Shown: positions 52,666 through 63,027, numbered from the stretch's first letter. The stretch: 64,000 bases of DNA from Polycladidibacter hongkongensis (GCF_001561995.1 NZ_LLWC01000009.1:124001-188000), one strand, 5' to 3'. The notes: generated by a model from the sequence alone, not told the origin. A program made the numbers and translations.

Positions 52666-53730
52666 CTAATTGTTACGGCAGTCGGCAGTAAGGGTGGCAT
52701 CCCAGTGTGATTTAAAGCCTGGATCAAACACGGTTACATTGCCCGCGCCAGTAATGATCTGTTTGGGGAATATAGTCGGTTTATCGCGCTTGATCAGCGT
52801 CATGCGCTCCGAGTTTGCTGGCAAGTTGTAAAACTTCGGGCCGTTTAGTGAAGTAAAGGCCTCCAGCTTATCCAGCGCGGCTTCCTCTTCAAAGACGTGG
52901 GCAAGGCAACTCATTGTATTGATCGCAGTGAAGATGCCTGCACAACCGCAGGCACATAGTTTGTTATCATCGTTATGAGGGGCGGAATCTGTCCCAAGGA
53001 AGAAACGATCACTTCCGCTGACAGCGGCTGCCCTTAGTGCCAGTCGGTGCTCTTCACGTTTCGCTACAGGGAGGCAGTAGAAGTGTGGTTTGATGCCACC
53101 TGCAAGAATGTCGTTGCGGTTGATAATCAGGTGGTGGGTGGTGATCGTCGCCGCGAGATTTTCACCACCTTGTTTCGCATAGTCCACACCGTCCTTCGTT
53201 GTGATATGCTCCATTATCACGCGCAGGTCTTTGTGGTGATTGCGAAGTGGTTCTAAAACCCTGTCGATGAACACGGCTTCCCTATCGAATATATCGACGT
53301 CGCTATCCGTTACTTCTCCATGCACGCATAGTGGTAAGCCAATCTCGGCCATGCGTTCCAGTACGGGCGCAATTTTGGAAAAGTTACGCACACCACTTTG
53401 TGAGTTGGTGGTTGCGCCAGCTGGGTAGAGCTTGACCGCCTTGATCAACCCGCTATCAGCCGCAGCTTGCAGATCATCGGGGTTTGTGTCCTCCGTGAGA
53501 TAGAGGGTCATAAGCGGCTCAAAAGTATGATCTGCGGGTATCGCAGCACGAATTCGATCGTGATAAGCCTCTGCATCGGCTTTCGTCACAACAGGTGGCA
53601 CAAGGTTTGGCATGATGATTGCCCGGCCAAAATGCGCAGACGTGCTCGGAAGTATTCCCTTGAGCATTTCACCGTCTCGCAGGTGAAGGTGCCAGTCGTC
53701 AGGGCGACGGATGGTTAGCTGCGTCGTCAT
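52666..53730 (-). CDS. pyrC: Dihydroorotase (class II)
   Basis: Zinc enzyme that cyclises carbamoyl aspartate to dihydroorotate. The start [20 protein letters not shown] with the HLHLRDG metal motif, then [13 protein letters not shown] with the carboxylated Lys region (AVKLYPAG), [10 protein letters not shown] and CGCAGIFTA fit the short E. coli-type PyrC. About 354 residues from the ATG at 53730; in-frame codons further upstream lie outside the conserved domain. It precedes pyrE. Confidence 0.96.
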   Translation of the reverse strand: MTTQLTIRRPDDWHLHLRDGEMLKGILPSTSAHFGRAIIMPNLVPPVVTKADAEAYHDRIRAAIPADHTFEPLMTLYLTEDTNPDDLQAAADSGLIKAVKLYPAGATTNSQSGVRNFSKIAPVLERMAEIGLPLCVHGEVTDSDVDIFDREAVFIDRVLEPLRNHHKDLRVIMEHITTKDGVDYAKQGGENLAATITTHHLIINRNDILAGGIKPHFYCLPVAKREEHRLALRAAAVSGSDRFFLGTDSAPHNDDNKLCACGCAGIFTAINTMSCLAHVFEEEAALDKLEAFTSLNGPKFYNLPANSERMTLIKRDKPTIFPKQIITGAGNVTVFDPGFKSHWDATLTADCRNN

Positions 53731-53952
53731 AGATGAACTCGTCGTGTTTTTTGATTGTGGATAGACCTTTAAAGCCGAAAATCTAAGAAACTCAAGCGCA
53801 AAAAGCACAAAAAGGATGAAAGGGCATGGGAATGGGGGCGAGAACACGCATTTACCGCAGGTGCAGCGTAATATACTACAAGTGCCGAAAAACTATGCTG
53901 TTTGTATCGCCTCCAAGCGCTTAATAATCATAAGGTTGCCTTTTAGATATAA

Positions 53953-53968
53953 GTCCAGTATACTGGAC
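53953..53968. promoter_or_regulatory. ArsR operator palindrome
   Basis: GTCCAGTATACTGGAC is a perfect 16-bp palindrome ending 2 bp before the arsR start codon. It must overlap the transcription start or ribosome-binding region and is the evident site of autorepression. Confidence 0.75.
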
Positions 53969-53970
53969 AA

Positions 53971-54348
53971 ATGGACATAAATTCAGCGCTAACAATCTTC
54001 TCGGCATTTGCGCAAGAAACGCGCCTTGTTGTGTTTCGAAAGCTTGTTAAAGCCGGGCCACAGGGCATGCCAGCGGGCGAGATCAGCTCTGCCCTTGCAA
54101 TCCCCCACAATACCCTCTCGTTCCATCTTGGTCATTTAAAGCGAGCTGGCATTATCAAAGCGACCAAGCGAGGGCGTTCTATAATTTATAGTGCTGACTT
54201 TGAGCAGGTGAACGCTCTTATTTTGTTCCTACTCCAAGATTGCTGCTCGCCGCAGGTGAATGGCGACGAAGCATTGCAGAATTGCGTTGTTGGCGCGTTA
54301 CCCGAGCTGCTCGCTGCTCTGTCAGCTACACAAAACTCAGGAGCTTAA
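53971..54348 (+). CDS. arsR: ArsR-family arsenic-responsive repressor
   Basis: A 125-residue winged-helix repressor (about 10-85; [17 protein letters not shown] recognition helix). C91-C92 and C105 ([17 protein letters not shown]) lie near the C-terminus, as in ArsR types with a C-terminal As(III) site. A perfect palindrome abuts the ATG and no clear ribosome-binding site fits between them. It is 2 bp upstream of the efflux gene. Confidence 0.92.
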   Translation: MDINSALTIFSAFAQETRLVVFRKLVKAGPQGMPAGEISSALAIPHNTLSFHLGHLKRAGIIKATKRGRSIIYSADFEQVNALILFLLQDCCSPQVNGDEALQNCVVGALPELLAALSATQNSGA

Positions 54349-54350
54349 TC

Positions 54351-55403
54351 ATGGCTGCCGAAAGCAAATCGCCTATGGGGCTATTTGAAAACTATCTATC
54401 AATCTGGGTGGCTCTGGCCATTGTCATTGGCGTTTCTGCTGGGGCGTTCTTGCCGGGGGTGTTTGAGACTATCGCAGCGCTTGAATATGCATCGGTAAAC
54501 TTCGTTGTTGCTCTTCTGATCTGGGTCATGATTTACCCAATGATGATCGGGGTAGACTTTGCAAGTATCAAAGATGTAGGGCGACGGCCTAAGGGCCTGT
54601 GCGTCACGTTGGTGGTAAACTGGCTGGTTAAGCCATTCACAATGGCGCTCCTTGCAATCCTGTTTTTTGAAGTGTTCTTTGCCTCGCTTGTTAGCCCTAG
54701 TGATGCGAAAGAATACATCGCAGGCATGATTTTGCTAGGCGTTGCCCCTTGTACAGCGATGGTGTTTGTCTGGAGCCAGCTGGTAAAGGGCGATGCAAAT
54801 TATACGCTTGTGCAAGTGTCAATTAACGACATCATCATGGTGTTTGCCTTTGCGCCTATCGCGGCTTTTTTGTTGGGCGTAACTGAGATCGTGGTGCCAT
54901 GGCAAACACTTCTGCTCTCCGTCGTGCTTTATGTGATCATTCCCTTGGTAGCAGGGTACCTGACAAGGCAAGCGCTGCTGCGGGGCGCAAAAGAGGATGC
55001 AGAGGCGCGCCTTGCGGAGTTCACACACAAAATCAAACCTTGGTCCATCATGGGGCTACTGGGAACGGTTGTTTTGCTGTTTGGGTTGCAGGCCAATACA
55101 ATTCTGGGGGATCCGCTGGTTATTGCGCTGATAGCTATCCCGCTGATATTGCAAAGCTATGGCATCTTTATCGTCGCCTATGGCTGGTCTTACTTGTGGC
55201 GCTTGCCATTCAATGTTGCAGCCCCCGCAGCGCTCATCGGCACGTCGAATTTCTTCGAGCTTGCAGTTGCAGTGGCCATCAGCCTGTTTGGCCTGCATTC
55301 TGGTGCTGCACTGGCAACCGTTGTTGGCGTGCTGGTTGAGGTACCTGTGATGTTGTCACTCGTTGCAATTGCCAACCGCACAAGAAAGTACTTCCCAGCC
55401 TAA
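54351..55403 (+). CDS. Arsenite efflux transporter ACR3
   Basis: Inner-membrane arsenite exporter of the ACR3 (BASS-like) family, about 350 residues with ten membrane helices. [20 protein letters not shown] holds the conserved Cys of ACR3, and SFFELAVA-like [15 protein letters not shown] follows. The ATG at 54351 has GGAG about 8 bp upstream, 2 bp after the arsR stop. It is repressed by ArsR with arsR. No arsC or arsH is in the window. Confidence 0.93.
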   Translation: MAAESKSPMGLFENYLSIWVALAIVIGVSAGAFLPGVFETIAALEYASVNFVVALLIWVMIYPMMIGVDFASIKDVGRRPKGLCVTLVVNWLVKPFTMALLAILFFEVFFASLVSPSDAKEYIAGMILLGVAPCTAMVFVWSQLVKGDANYTLVQVSINDIIMVFAFAPIAAFLLGVTEIVVPWQTLLLSVVLYVIIPLVAGYLTRQALLRGAKEDAEARLAEFTHKIKPWSIMGLLGTVVLLFGLQANTILGDPLVIALIAIPLILQSYGIFIVAYGWSYLWRLPFNVAAPAALIGTSNFFELAVAVAISLFGLHSGAALATVVGVLVEVPVMLSLVAIANRTRKYFPA

Positions 55404-55412
55404 GCTCGTGGT

Positions 55413-55457
55413 GCCTGCCTTTGAGCAACTTCAAAGGCAGGCCTCTCCTAGTTCTTT
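55413..55457. terminator. Bidirectional terminator between acr3 and phnA
   Basis: Perfect 12-bp stem gcctgcctttga (55413-55424) / tcaaaggcaggc (55431-55442), 6-nt loop, between two convergent stops, with a T-rich tail (tctttttg) after it on the plus strand. Confidence 0.85.
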
Positions 55458-56029
55458 TTGACAAACTCCGTCAGAATAACAATGCGCTGGTCGTTCACTC
55501 GGCCTTCAATATGCAAGGCATTGTCGGGCACAAGCGCAATATTGCGAACTGCTGTGCCGCGTTTTGCAGTAAAGCCAGCACCTTTTACCTTGAGATCCTT
55601 GATTAGCGTCACGGTGTCCCCCGCACTCAAGACCGCGCCATGGGTGTCTTTATGCACTACCAGAGCTTCATCCCCACCCGCATTAGCAAGGCCAGCCTGC
55701 GCCCACGCAGCTGTCTCTTCATCCAAGTATAGCATATCGAGCAGATCACGTGCCCACGCCTCTGCGCTCAGCCGATTGAGCAGCCGCCATGCCACCACTT
55801 GCACGGCTGGCTCACTGCTCCATGCAGCCTCGTTTAGGCAGCGCCAATGATTAGTATCAAGATCTTGCCGACCGTCAATCTGTGCCTCACATACCTGACA
55901 TGACAGCACAGTCTGAGCCGCCGTACCATCGGCATCTGGCCCCACTGCCATTGCGGCCAGATCGTTGGTTGATCCGCAAAACTCGCAGGCACTGCCCGCA
56001 CGGGCGTTCAAATCTGCTTCCAGTGACAT
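55448..56029 (-). CDS. phnA: PhnA-like zinc-ribbon protein
   Basis: A 193-residue protein with an N-terminal zinc ribbon (C15/C18, ACEFCGS, and C44/C47, LSCQVCEA), a middle segment and a C-terminal PhnA domain (VVHKDTHGAVLSAGDTVTLI, KGAGFTAKRGTAVRNIALV, HIEGRVNDQRIVILTEFVKK). The family was named from E. coli phnA but is not shown to use phosphonate; its role is unsettled. It is convergent with acr3 and 87 bp downstream of lepA. Confidence 0.9.
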   Translation of the reverse strand: MSLEADLNARAGSACEFCGSTNDLAAMAVGPDADGTAAQTVLSCQVCEAQIDGRQDLDTNHWRCLNEAAWSSEPAVQVVAWRLLNRLSAEAWARDLLDMLYLDEETAAWAQAGLANAGGDEALVVHKDTHGAVLSAGDTVTLIKDLKVKGAGFTAKRGTAVRNIALVPDNALHIEGRVNDQRIVILTEFVKKN

Positions 56030-56060
56030 AAGCTGCCGCCTCCTTGATTACATTCCTCGC

Positions 56061-56086
56061 AGAAAAGGCGACCAACGGCCGCCTTT
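56061..56086 (-). terminator. Likely lepA terminator
   Basis: Stem aaaggcg (56064-56070) / cgccttt (56080-56086), 9-nt loop, about 30 bp after the lepA stop; on the minus strand a TTTTCT run follows. Confidence 0.55.
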
Positions 56087-56116
56087 CATAAACTCACTCT
56101 TGCAAAGATGCAGGGT

Positions 56117-57922
56117 TTAGTCGTCCATCTTCAGGGCTTGAATAAAGGCTTCCTGCGGGATTTCCACCTTGCCAAACTGACGCATCTTCTTTTTACCGGC
56201 TTTCTGCTTCTCCAGAAGCTTACGCTTACGGGTCGCATCACCGCCATAACACTTGGCCGTTACGTCCTTACGCAGCGCGGCAATTGTCTCACGCGCAATC
56301 ACACGCCCGCCAATCGCGGCCTGAATTGGGATCTTAAACATATGCCGCGGGATCAGGTCCTTCAGCTTTTCACACATGGCGCGGCCGCGGCGTTCAGCTT
56401 GCGAGCGGTGCACCAGAACGGAAAGCGCATCCACGGGCTCCTCGTTAACAAGGATCGACATTTTCACAAGATCGCCGGCCCGGTAATCGCTAATCGCATA
56501 GTCAAAGGAAGCGTAGCCTTTGGAGATCGATTTCAAGCGGTCATAAAAGTCGAAAACCACTTCGTTGAGAGGCAGGTCATAGGTGACCATGGCACGGCTG
56601 CCAACGTAAGACAGGTCAATCTGCAAGCCGCGACGCTCCTGACAAAGCTTCAGGATTGGGCCGAGATACTCATCTGGCGTCATGATATTCGCGCGGATCC
56701 ATGGCTCGCGGATTTCGTTGATCTTGACCACATCAGGCATGTCCGCCGGGTTGTGCATCTCGATCTGGCTGCCATCTGTCATGCCCATTTCATAGACAAC
56801 AGAAGGCGCGGTCGCGATCAGATCAAGATCAAACTCGCGAGACAGGCGTTCCTGAATAATTTCAAGGTGCAAGAGCCCAAGGAACCCACAGCGGAAGCCA
56901 AAGCCAAGTGCTGCCGATGTCTCCATTTCAAACGAGAAGGAAGCATCGTTGAGGCGCAACTTGCCCATGGCGGAGCGCAAGTCTTCAAAGTCATTTGCAT
57001 CAACAGGGAAGAGGCCACAAAAAACCACCGGCTGCGCCGGCTTAAAGCCCGGCAAAACTTCTGCGCACGGTTTTTTATCGTGGGTGATGGTATCACCAAC
57101 CCGAGTATCAGCCACTTCCTTGATAGAAGCAGTAAACACGCCAATTTCGCCCGGTCCCAAGCGATCCACATTAAGGAATTTGGGTGTCATCACGCCAACC
57201 CGATCAAGATCGTAGGTTGCGCCGGTCCCCATCATTTTGATGCGATCACCCTTCTTGATCTCGCCATCAATCACGCGAATGAGCACCATCACCCCAAGAT
57301 AAGTGTCGTACCAGCTATCCACCAGCATCGCCTTCAGCGGAGCATCAATATCTCCCTCAGGCGCAGGCAGGCGCTTAACAATCGCTTCCAAAACATCGGG
57401 AATGCCAAGGCCGGTCTTTGCAGAGATCATCACCGCTTCAGAGGCATCAAGGCCAATGACGTCCTCAATCTGCTCTTGGATGCGCTCCGGCTCGGCCGCT
57501 GGCAGGTCCACCTTGTTTAATACGGAGACGATTTCGTGATTGTTGTCGATGGCTTGGTAAACGTTTGCCAGCGTTTGCGCCTCAACCCCCTGGGACGCAT
57601 CAACAACCAGCAAAGAGCCTTCAACAGCCGCCAGCGAACGGGAGACCTCATAGGCAAAATCCACGTGGCCCGGCGTATCAATCAGGTTCAGGATGTATTC
57701 CTGACCGTCCTCGGCTTTGTAGATCAGGCGCACTGTTTGCGCCTTAATTGTAATGCCGCGCTCGCGCTCGATATCCATGGAATCAAGCACCTGATCCGAC
57801 ATCTCCCGGTCGGTCATGGTGCCTGTTGACTGGATCAGGCGATCAGCAAGCGTCGACTTGCCGTGGTCAATGTGGGCAACAATGGAGAAGTTGCGGATAT
57901 TTGAAAGGGTCTTGGTCGTCAT
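56117..57922 (-). CDS. lepA: Elongation factor 4 (LepA)
   Basis: Ribosome-associated GTPase involved in back-translocation and initiation. The 601-residue protein has the G1 motif [32 protein letters not shown], elongation-factor domains II and V, and the LepA-specific C-terminus with [18 protein letters not shown]. The start is the ATG at 57922 and no strong ribosome-binding site is seen. The 470-residue open frame on the plus strand across it is a shadow. It is monocistronic. Confidence 0.98.
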   Translation of the reverse strand: MTTKTLSNIRNFSIVAHIDHGKSTLADRLIQSTGTMTDREMSDQVLDSMDIERERGITIKAQTVRLIYKAEDGQEYILNLIDTPGHVDFAYEVSRSLAAVEGSLLVVDASQGVEAQTLANVYQAIDNNHEIVSVLNKVDLPAAEPERIQEQIEDVIGLDASEAVMISAKTGLGIPDVLEAIVKRLPAPEGDIDAPLKAMLVDSWYDTYLGVMVLIRVIDGEIKKGDRIKMMGTGATYDLDRVGVMTPKFLNVDRLGPGEIGVFTASIKEVADTRVGDTITHDKKPCAEVLPGFKPAQPVVFCGLFPVDANDFEDLRSAMGKLRLNDASFSFEMETSAALGFGFRCGFLGLLHLEIIQERLSREFDLDLIATAPSVVYEMGMTDGSQIEMHNPADMPDVVKINEIREPWIRANIMTPDEYLGPILKLCQERRGLQIDLSYVGSRAMVTYDLPLNEVVFDFYDRLKSISKGYASFDYAISDYRAGDLVKMSILVNEEPVDALSVLVHRSQAERRGRAMCEKLKDLIPRHMFKIPIQAAIGGRVIARETIAALRKDVTAKCYGGDATRKRKLLEKQKAGKKKMRQFGKVEIPQEAFIQALKMDD

Positions 57923-57956
57923 GATGGCTCAAATAGCATTGCTTTGAGCCAAGGCA

Positions 57957-57976
57957 AAGCCCCTTTTGCGGGGCTT
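57957..57976 (-). terminator. Hairpin downstream of the outer-membrane protein gene
   Basis: Stem aagcccc (57957-57963) / ggggctt (57970-57976), 6-nt loop, 52 bp after the barrel-protein stop on the minus strand, followed by TTTG. Likely an intrinsic terminator. Confidence 0.6.
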
Positions 57977-58027
57977 CAAGCAGTTTTTCCAGCAAGGACC
58001 CTTTTGAAACCCTGTTTGCCTCCTCCT

Positions 58028-58720
58028 TTAAAAACTATAGCGCATGCCAGCAGTGAAAATGTGGTCTTCAAGATTGGTTTTGGTAAAGCGTTCACCTAGG
58101 CCCTCAACTGTCACTCTGATGTGGTAATCACTGGAATATAAATAAGCGTACTCAAGAGAAACATCGATTTTTTCAGAGAGCTTGGCGCTAACTCCGGCAA
58201 CTGCTTTGGCACCCATCACAGCGATATCCTGCGTCGAAAGCTTTGTGCTTGTGGCAGTATCGTCAAGAGTACCGTTTGTAATCGGGGTCAAGACGCCAAC
58301 CCCAACCCCAAGGAAAGGAGTAATGGTCGCCTCGGGCATAAAGTCGTAATAGGCAGTGACGGCGGTAAAAAAATTATGTGTTGTGCCGCTGGCTTTCCAA
58401 GCATTGTCACTCAGTTTGGACTGGAAATAGGTTAGGTCCAATTGCATACGGAAATTAGAATGCGCGAACTTCCGCCCGTAGCCAATTTGGACAACAGCAC
58501 CACTGTCGAAGTGCATGGCATTTCGTAGGCGAAAGCCGGTCTCTGGGTTTTGCGCTTTTGCATCTTGCCCAAGGTGATAGCCCGCAGCGCCAACAAGATA
58601 TGTCCCCGAGCCACTTGCTCCAAAGCCGAAATTCGGATCTTCCAGCCGGTCCTGCGCTTTTGCTGGGTTGAAAAATAATGTTGTAAACATTGTCGCAAGT
58701 ATTATTCGTGTAATATGCAC
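58028..58720 (-). CDS. Outer-membrane beta-barrel protein
   Basis: Small porin-like protein of about 230 residues, likely eight-stranded. A signal peptide (about 1-23, ending FNPAKAQ) precedes alternating beta strands and the terminal aromatic MRYSF typical of barrels. The GTG start at 58720 has GGGGATTT upstream; the open frame upstream has no signal sequence. It resembles alphaproteobacterial OMP25/LOMR-type barrels in size. Function unknown. Confidence 0.82.
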   Translation of the reverse strand: MHITRIILATMFTTLFFNPAKAQDRLEDPNFGFGASGSGTYLVGAAGYHLGQDAKAQNPETGFRLRNAMHFDSGAVVQIGYGRKFAHSNFRMQLDLTYFQSKLSDNAWKASGTTHNFFTAVTAYYDFMPEATITPFLGVGVGVLTPITNGTLDDTATSTKLSTQDIAVMGAKAVAGVSAKLSEKIDVSLEYAYLYSSDYHIRVTVEGLGERFTKTNLEDHIFTAGMRYSF

Positions 58721-58941
58721 GTTAAATCCCCATGGGAAGCTTTGAAATACAAGTAAATATTCAGTAGTTATAATTAACAATTAATAAACATAATGATGAG
58801 GAGTTGTATTGCATTCTTCTAGTTCGTTCGCATGAGTTGATGGCAATCGACTAGAGCAATTTTCTCAAGAGATGCCGTAGGTTGTTTGCTTTCTTTGAGG
58901 TGGTCTTGGCGGTATTCTTGCTGAGACATAAGGGGAATTAG

Positions 58942-59460
58942 ATGAATTTTCGCCAAGCAATTGCCGCCGACCTGCCCAGCATTCTAGAAATCCATAATGA
59001 CGCCGTTAGAAATCTAAGTGCAATCTGGACAACTAAACTCGATACGCTTGAGGATCGGCTGGCATGGCTGGAGGAGCGAACCGTAAAAGGCTTTCCCATT
59101 CTCATCGCTGATGATGATGAGGGAAACATCCTTGGTTTTGGTAGTTACGGCACGTTTCGCGGGAAATCCGGCTATGATTTAACAGTCGAGCATTCCGTAT
59201 ATCTCAAAGAAACCGCACAGGGCAAAGGTATTGGCCGTGCTCTTATGCAGCAACTCATCCAGCATGCACAGTCCGCAGGCTTTCATGTGATGATCGGTGC
59301 TATAGAGAGCGGTAACACGCATTCAATTGCCCTACATGAGAAGCTGGGCTTTGAGATTGTGGGCACGCTGCCGGAAGTCGGTCATAAGTATGGGCGGTGG
59401 CTGTCTTTGTGTTTGATGACACTAAAGCTCAGCGACGCAAAAGCGCCGCCACATCCTTAG
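58942..59460 (+). CDS. GNAT N-acetyltransferase (phosphinothricin-like)
   Basis: A 172-residue acetyltransferase close to the Pat/Bar and MnaT class, which acetylate amino acids such as methionine sulfone or phosphinothricin. MNFRQAIAADLPSILEIHND starts the fold; AQGKGIGRALMQQLIQHA is the acetyl-CoA pyrophosphate loop; HSIALHEKLGFEIVGTLPEVGHKYGRW is the C-terminal signature. AGGGGAATTAG precedes the ATG. It is convergent with pabBC. The natural substrate is unknown. Confidence 0.92.
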   Translation: MNFRQAIAADLPSILEIHNDAVRNLSAIWTTKLDTLEDRLAWLEERTVKGFPILIADDDEGNILGFGSYGTFRGKSGYDLTVEHSVYLKETAQGKGIGRALMQQLIQHAQSAGFHVMIGAIESGNTHSIALHEKLGFEIVGTLPEVGHKYGRWLSLCLMTLKLSDAKAPPHP

Positions 59461-59491
59461 TGCTCCATCCATAATAAAGACCTCACTATTG

Positions 59492-61306
59492 CTAGTCAGA
59501 TGTGCTGCCGAGTAGCTCCGCCTTGATGATACCCCGCAAGGAGTTCATTACAAATATCGCCTCCGCATTTTGCAGGTCGCTAAGCGATACATCTGCCTCC
59601 CTTATCATGCGCAGCTCCAGCAACCCTGCGCGAAGAGTGCCGGGTAACAGGCCGTGATGCCAGGCGGGTGTAACAAGCCCGTCGCCGGTCTTTATCATAA
59701 TATTGGTAATGGTGCCCTCTGTCAGATAGCCGTTTTCATTAAAGAAAATAGCTTCATCCGCCCCGCGCGCCAAAGCCTCAGCACGCGCATTGTCATAGAG
59801 GTCCCGCTGCGACGTTTTATGGTAAAGCATCGGGTCAGCTGGATCGACCCGTTGGTCAGCTATGTGCAAGAGCCAGTTTGCCTGAGGAGTCGCTTGCTTA
59901 GGCAGTGCCGTTTTAGTGACAGCAATAGTGCCATCCTCTGCCAAATCTATGCGTACACGATAATCGTCGCCGCAATTAGAGACAGCGCCAAATAGTGCGC
60001 GTTCGATATCATTCGGATTAAACGACCAGCCAAAGTACGCCGCAGATTCCTTCAGGCGCTCCAAGTGCCTATAAAGCAGTAAATAGCCATCATCTTCGGT
60101 GTATTTCAGTGTTTCAAAAAGGGTAAATGGCTTGGCATCACCTTTTAGAAAGCGCAGTTTTAGCTTGCACTCGTCATACTCAGCAGTAGTTCCGCTATCA
60201 AACACAACCCCCGAACCGGTGCCAACCACTCCGCGGTAGGTGCCCGGTAAGTCGGTTTGATCCAGTTCCAATGTACGAATTGCCACATTGAATCCGAAAT
60301 CGCCATTTGGCTCAATAAACCCGATCGAGCCGGTGTAAACGCCGCGAGGGCAGGCCTCAAGGCGATCAATTGTTTGCATAGCGCTTAGTTTTGGCGCACC
60401 TGTAATCGAGCCACAGGGAAACAGTTCCTCGATAATTCGCGGAAACTCAATGTTATCCTCAAGCTCCCCAACAACAGTAGATGTCATCTGGTGCAAGCTC
60501 CGAAACGCTTCAGTTTGGCAAACATCCTGCGCTTGCACGCTGCCAGCTTTGCACACGCGCGAGAGGTCATTGCGCATGAGATCTAGGATCATCGTGTTCT
60601 CAGCGCGGGATTTCGGGTCCTTTGCGAGCCATTCAGCCTGTTGCAGATCCTCAACATAGGTGCGACCACGAGCCACTGTTCCCTTCATTGGCTTCGAGCA
60701 GATCTGCTGCCCTTTGCGCTCTAAAAAAAGCTCAGGTGAAAGTGAGATGATTGCCTTGCCCCCAACAAAGAGCAGTGCGGCGTAGTCTACAGGCTGGGCT
60801 GCGAGCAGCCTCCTAAATAAAGCTACGGGGCTGCGCGCGCGCTTTATCGCAGCGCGCATGGTCAGGTTTATCTGATAGAAGTCACCTTCGGCCAGATGTC
60901 GCTGAGTGCGAGTGAAAGCGTCGCCATACGCATCAGCCTCCAAATCGAACGCGCCTAGGGCCAAATCTGCTGGGTTTGCTTCACCGCGTTCGGCCTTAGC
61001 AAGAAGCGCCGCAAGGTCCGTTGAATTCAAGTTCAAGTAGTCAGTGTAAACTCCGAACCAAGCAAGGGGAGCCACAGAACGAGGTTTTTGCAGCGGAGCG
61101 AGTTTAGGTTCGAATGCATAGCCGAGTTCGTAGCTCAGATATCCGGCAAGATGAGCACCAGCTTTGCGCTTTGTCTCGAGTTCTTGCAAAAACGATGGCA
61201 CGTCCGCAACTGTCTGTGGCGTTAAAACATGCTGTGGTGCCTTGTAAAGCCGCCCACCATTTTTGTGTTTTGCAGAAACAAGAAGGATTGTGCCATCTTC
61301 AAACAC
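59492..61306 (-). CDS. Aminodeoxychorismate synthase I / ADC lyase fusion
   Basis: A 604-residue fusion for p-aminobenzoate synthesis. Residues about 1-345 are PabB (FYQINLTMRAAIKRARSPVA, RAENTMILDLMRNDLSRVC, PCGSITGAPKLSAMQTI), forming aminodeoxychorismate from chorismate and ammonia. Residues about 360-604 are a PabC-like PLP enzyme (HLERLKESAAYFGWSF, NENGYLTEGTITNIMIK), releasing p-aminobenzoate. The glutaminase PabA is not nearby and may be TrpG elsewhere. The start is taken at 61306. Confidence 0.93.
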   Translation of the reverse strand: MFEDGTILLVSAKHKNGGRLYKAPQHVLTPQTVADVPSFLQELETKRKAGAHLAGYLSYELGYAFEPKLAPLQKPRSVAPLAWFGVYTDYLNLNSTDLAALLAKAERGEANPADLALGAFDLEADAYGDAFTRTQRHLAEGDFYQINLTMRAAIKRARSPVALFRRLLAAQPVDYAALLFVGGKAIISLSPELFLERKGQQICSKPMKGTVARGRTYVEDLQQAEWLAKDPKSRAENTMILDLMRNDLSRVCKAGSVQAQDVCQTEAFRSLHQMTSTVVGELEDNIEFPRIIEELFPCGSITGAPKLSAMQTIDRLEACPRGVYTGSIGFIEPNGDFGFNVAIRTLELDQTDLPGTYRGVVGTGSGVVFDSGTTAEYDECKLKLRFLKGDAKPFTLFETLKYTEDDGYLLLYRHLERLKESAAYFGWSFNPNDIERALFGAVSNCGDDYRVRIDLAEDGTIAVTKTALPKQATPQANWLLHIADQRVDPADPMLYHKTSQRDLYDNARAEALARGADEAIFFNENGYLTEGTITNIMIKTGDGLVTPAWHHGLLPGTLRAGLLELRMIREADVSLSDLQNAEAIFVMNSLRGIIKAELLGSTSD

Positions 61307-61451
61307 GAAGTCGCCCCTAGGCTAACGAAGTACCGATTGCTGTGCATATCAGGAAATCGCAGACAGGGTACAGGCCAAAGGAGAAAATCCCCAATGACCT
61401 GCAATGAAAGTTGGCAAGGAGGGCCCTCAGCCCTGAGAGCACTGATGCCGC

Positions 61452-61946
61452 TTAGGCTGGCTCTAACTGTTCACTAACAGATGGGTTCATTGGATCGCCC
61501 TTACAAAAGCGGCCACACCCAGGTGTCTGTGCGAGCAAAAGTACACGAGCCATCAATGCGGAAAGCTGCTGCATGCCATCTTCATCCAACCCGGCAAGCA
61601 TGCTTGCCGCCGCATTGTTGCGCGCTTCCGCGAGTTCCTCCGCCTTTCTCTGGCCGCGAACTGTAAGCTCAACCATAACCTCACGACCGCGTCGGCGCAG
61701 GCGTCGCACAAGCCAATCCTTTTCAAGGCGGTCAATAAGGCGCACAGTGGCGGAGTGACTGAGCTGCACTTCCTTGGCGACAGTGCCAATGGAAATGCCG
61801 GGGGTTTTACGCATAGCAAGCATGGCAGCAACAGCACTGGAGGAAAGATCTCCATAAGAGTTAATGCTGGCGTCTTCAAGTGCCGTCGAAATAGCAGAAA
61901 GTTGATCTGCAATAAAATCTGTTTTCATCAAAATAACACCGCTCAT
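61452..61946 (-). CDS. MarR-family regulator with C-terminal cysteines
   Basis: A winged-helix regulator of 158-164 residues. DNA-binding region: GISIGTVAKEVQLSHSATVR then RRLRRRGREVMVELTVRGQR. The C-terminus has CGRFC (TPGCGRFCKGDP), a Cys pair that could sense oxidants. The start is ATG at 61946 or 61928; neither has a clear ribosome-binding site. It stands alone, 145 bp from pabBC. Targets are unknown. Confidence 0.85.
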   Translation of the reverse strand: MSGVILMKTDFIADQLSAISTALEDASINSYGDLSSSAVAAMLAMRKTPGISIGTVAKEVQLSHSATVRLIDRLEKDWLVRRLRRRGREVMVELTVRGQRKAEELAEARNNAAASMLAGLDEDGMQQLSALMARVLLLAQTPGCGRFCKGDPMNPSVSEQLEPA

Positions 61947-62364
61947 TTAAAGGAATTAGAGAGCTGGTCTCCCAAGTACATAATAGAGAAAATGCAGGAC
62001 TTATAAAATTAATAGTTTTCAGTCGTAACATTTCGGGGTTTTAACCTGAATCAGCATTAGCATTCGGCGTGCATATTAGATCAACTGAAACGCAATTCAA
62101 TACTTCTTGGCATAAATGCATCAATATACAAAAAAGAATGAAGATTTTTCAGTACTATATGTGCTTTGCGCATTTGAAAAGATCATATATCCGCGCAACT
62201 ACGATATGATAACTGTTTGTCGTGCTATAAAATTCGAAATTTCAAATTCATTTAAATAAAAGTTGCTATACTTCTATCCAGAAGATTGAATTAAAAAATA
62301 TAAACCATCTAGGGTTGTGGAAATGTGCAGGCGACTCTTTTCTTTTGGATTTAGGCGGAAATAT
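61947..62364. other. AT-rich intergenic region, no gene seen
   Basis: This 418-bp stretch is strongly AT-rich and has no coding frame of interest. It would hold the promoter of the MarR gene and lies downstream of the 62365 gene. A short palindrome, gaaatttc, and repeats of aaattc occur near 62229-62251. I found no RNA gene. Confidence 0.5.
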
Positions 62365-62682
62365 CTAGAGCAGCCGACCAGTTCTGTAGCGGTTACGATC
62401 ACCAAGCCATAAAAGCAGCAGCCCGATCGGGCCAAGGGTTGCCCAGGGTGGTAATTGTAGAAATTGCTGCATCACCGGATCCCAAAGAAAAGGTGAGACG
62501 TTTCTTTGTGTGGCAGCTTGAAGAGCATTGAGGCTTTGAGGAGCAAATTTATACCACATCTCGCCAGCTGAGCTGGTCGTCCAGTTCGAGGCCGCGAGCG
62601 AACGTGTGCAGTCAATGATAAGGGCGACAAGAGCACTGGCGCTTAACCAAAGCCCGAAGAAGCGACAGATGAAACCGAGCAT
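62365..62682 (-). CDS. Conserved small membrane protein
   Basis: A 105-residue protein with an N-terminal membrane helix (about 4-23, LGFICRFFGLWLSASALVAL), a middle soluble part (WTTSSAGEMWYKFAPQSLNA, NVSPFLWDPVMQQFLQLP) and a second membrane helix (about 80-94, LGPIGLLLLWLG). The overall pattern resembles small hypothetical proteins seen in Hyphomicrobiales; no function is known. It starts at the ATG at 62682 with a weak ribosome-binding site. Confidence 0.7.
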   Translation of the reverse strand: MLGFICRFFGLWLSASALVALIIDCTRSLAASNWTTSSAGEMWYKFAPQSLNALQAATQRNVSPFLWDPVMQQFLQLPPWATLGPIGLLLLWLGDRNRYRTGRLL

Positions 62683-62937
62683 CTCTGGAAATCCGTTTTT
62701 ATAGTTGTTTCCCGCAAATTCTTCCGAGCAACAGCTTATGTCAATTGCATTTCCTCGGCAATCCGCAGATGCTTAGGGAGCGAGAGCCCGATTAACAGCC
62801 CAATAAGGCGGGAATAATCGCCGCAGCCATCACAGATTGGGGATATGCACAAAAATAATGAAATTAAGCACTTGCGCCATGCCCCCTGATTTGTATATAC
62901 CCCCTCTCACGCACCGAGCAGCACAGCTTGGGCAAGC

Positions 62938-63027
62938 GGAGAGGTGGCCGAGTGGTCGAAGGCGCACGCCTGGAACGCGTGTAGGCGGGCAACCGTCTCC
63001 AGGGTTCGAATCCCTGTCTCTCCGCCA
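62938..63027 (+). tRNA. tRNA-Ser (anticodon GGA)
   Basis: A 90-nt class II tRNA with a long variable arm and encoded CCA. The acceptor stem GGAGAGG (62938-62944) pairs with the 3' strand (63017-63023), discriminator G at 63024. The anticodon loop CTGGAAC gives anticodon GGA, reading UCC and UCU. The T arm has GGTTCGAATCCC. An orphan gene lies convergently downstream. Confidence 0.96.

Noticed and set aside
56108-57520. Long 470-residue open frame on the plus strand
   Set aside because: It lies wholly inside lepA on the other strand and has no recognisable domain; the lepA frame is certain.
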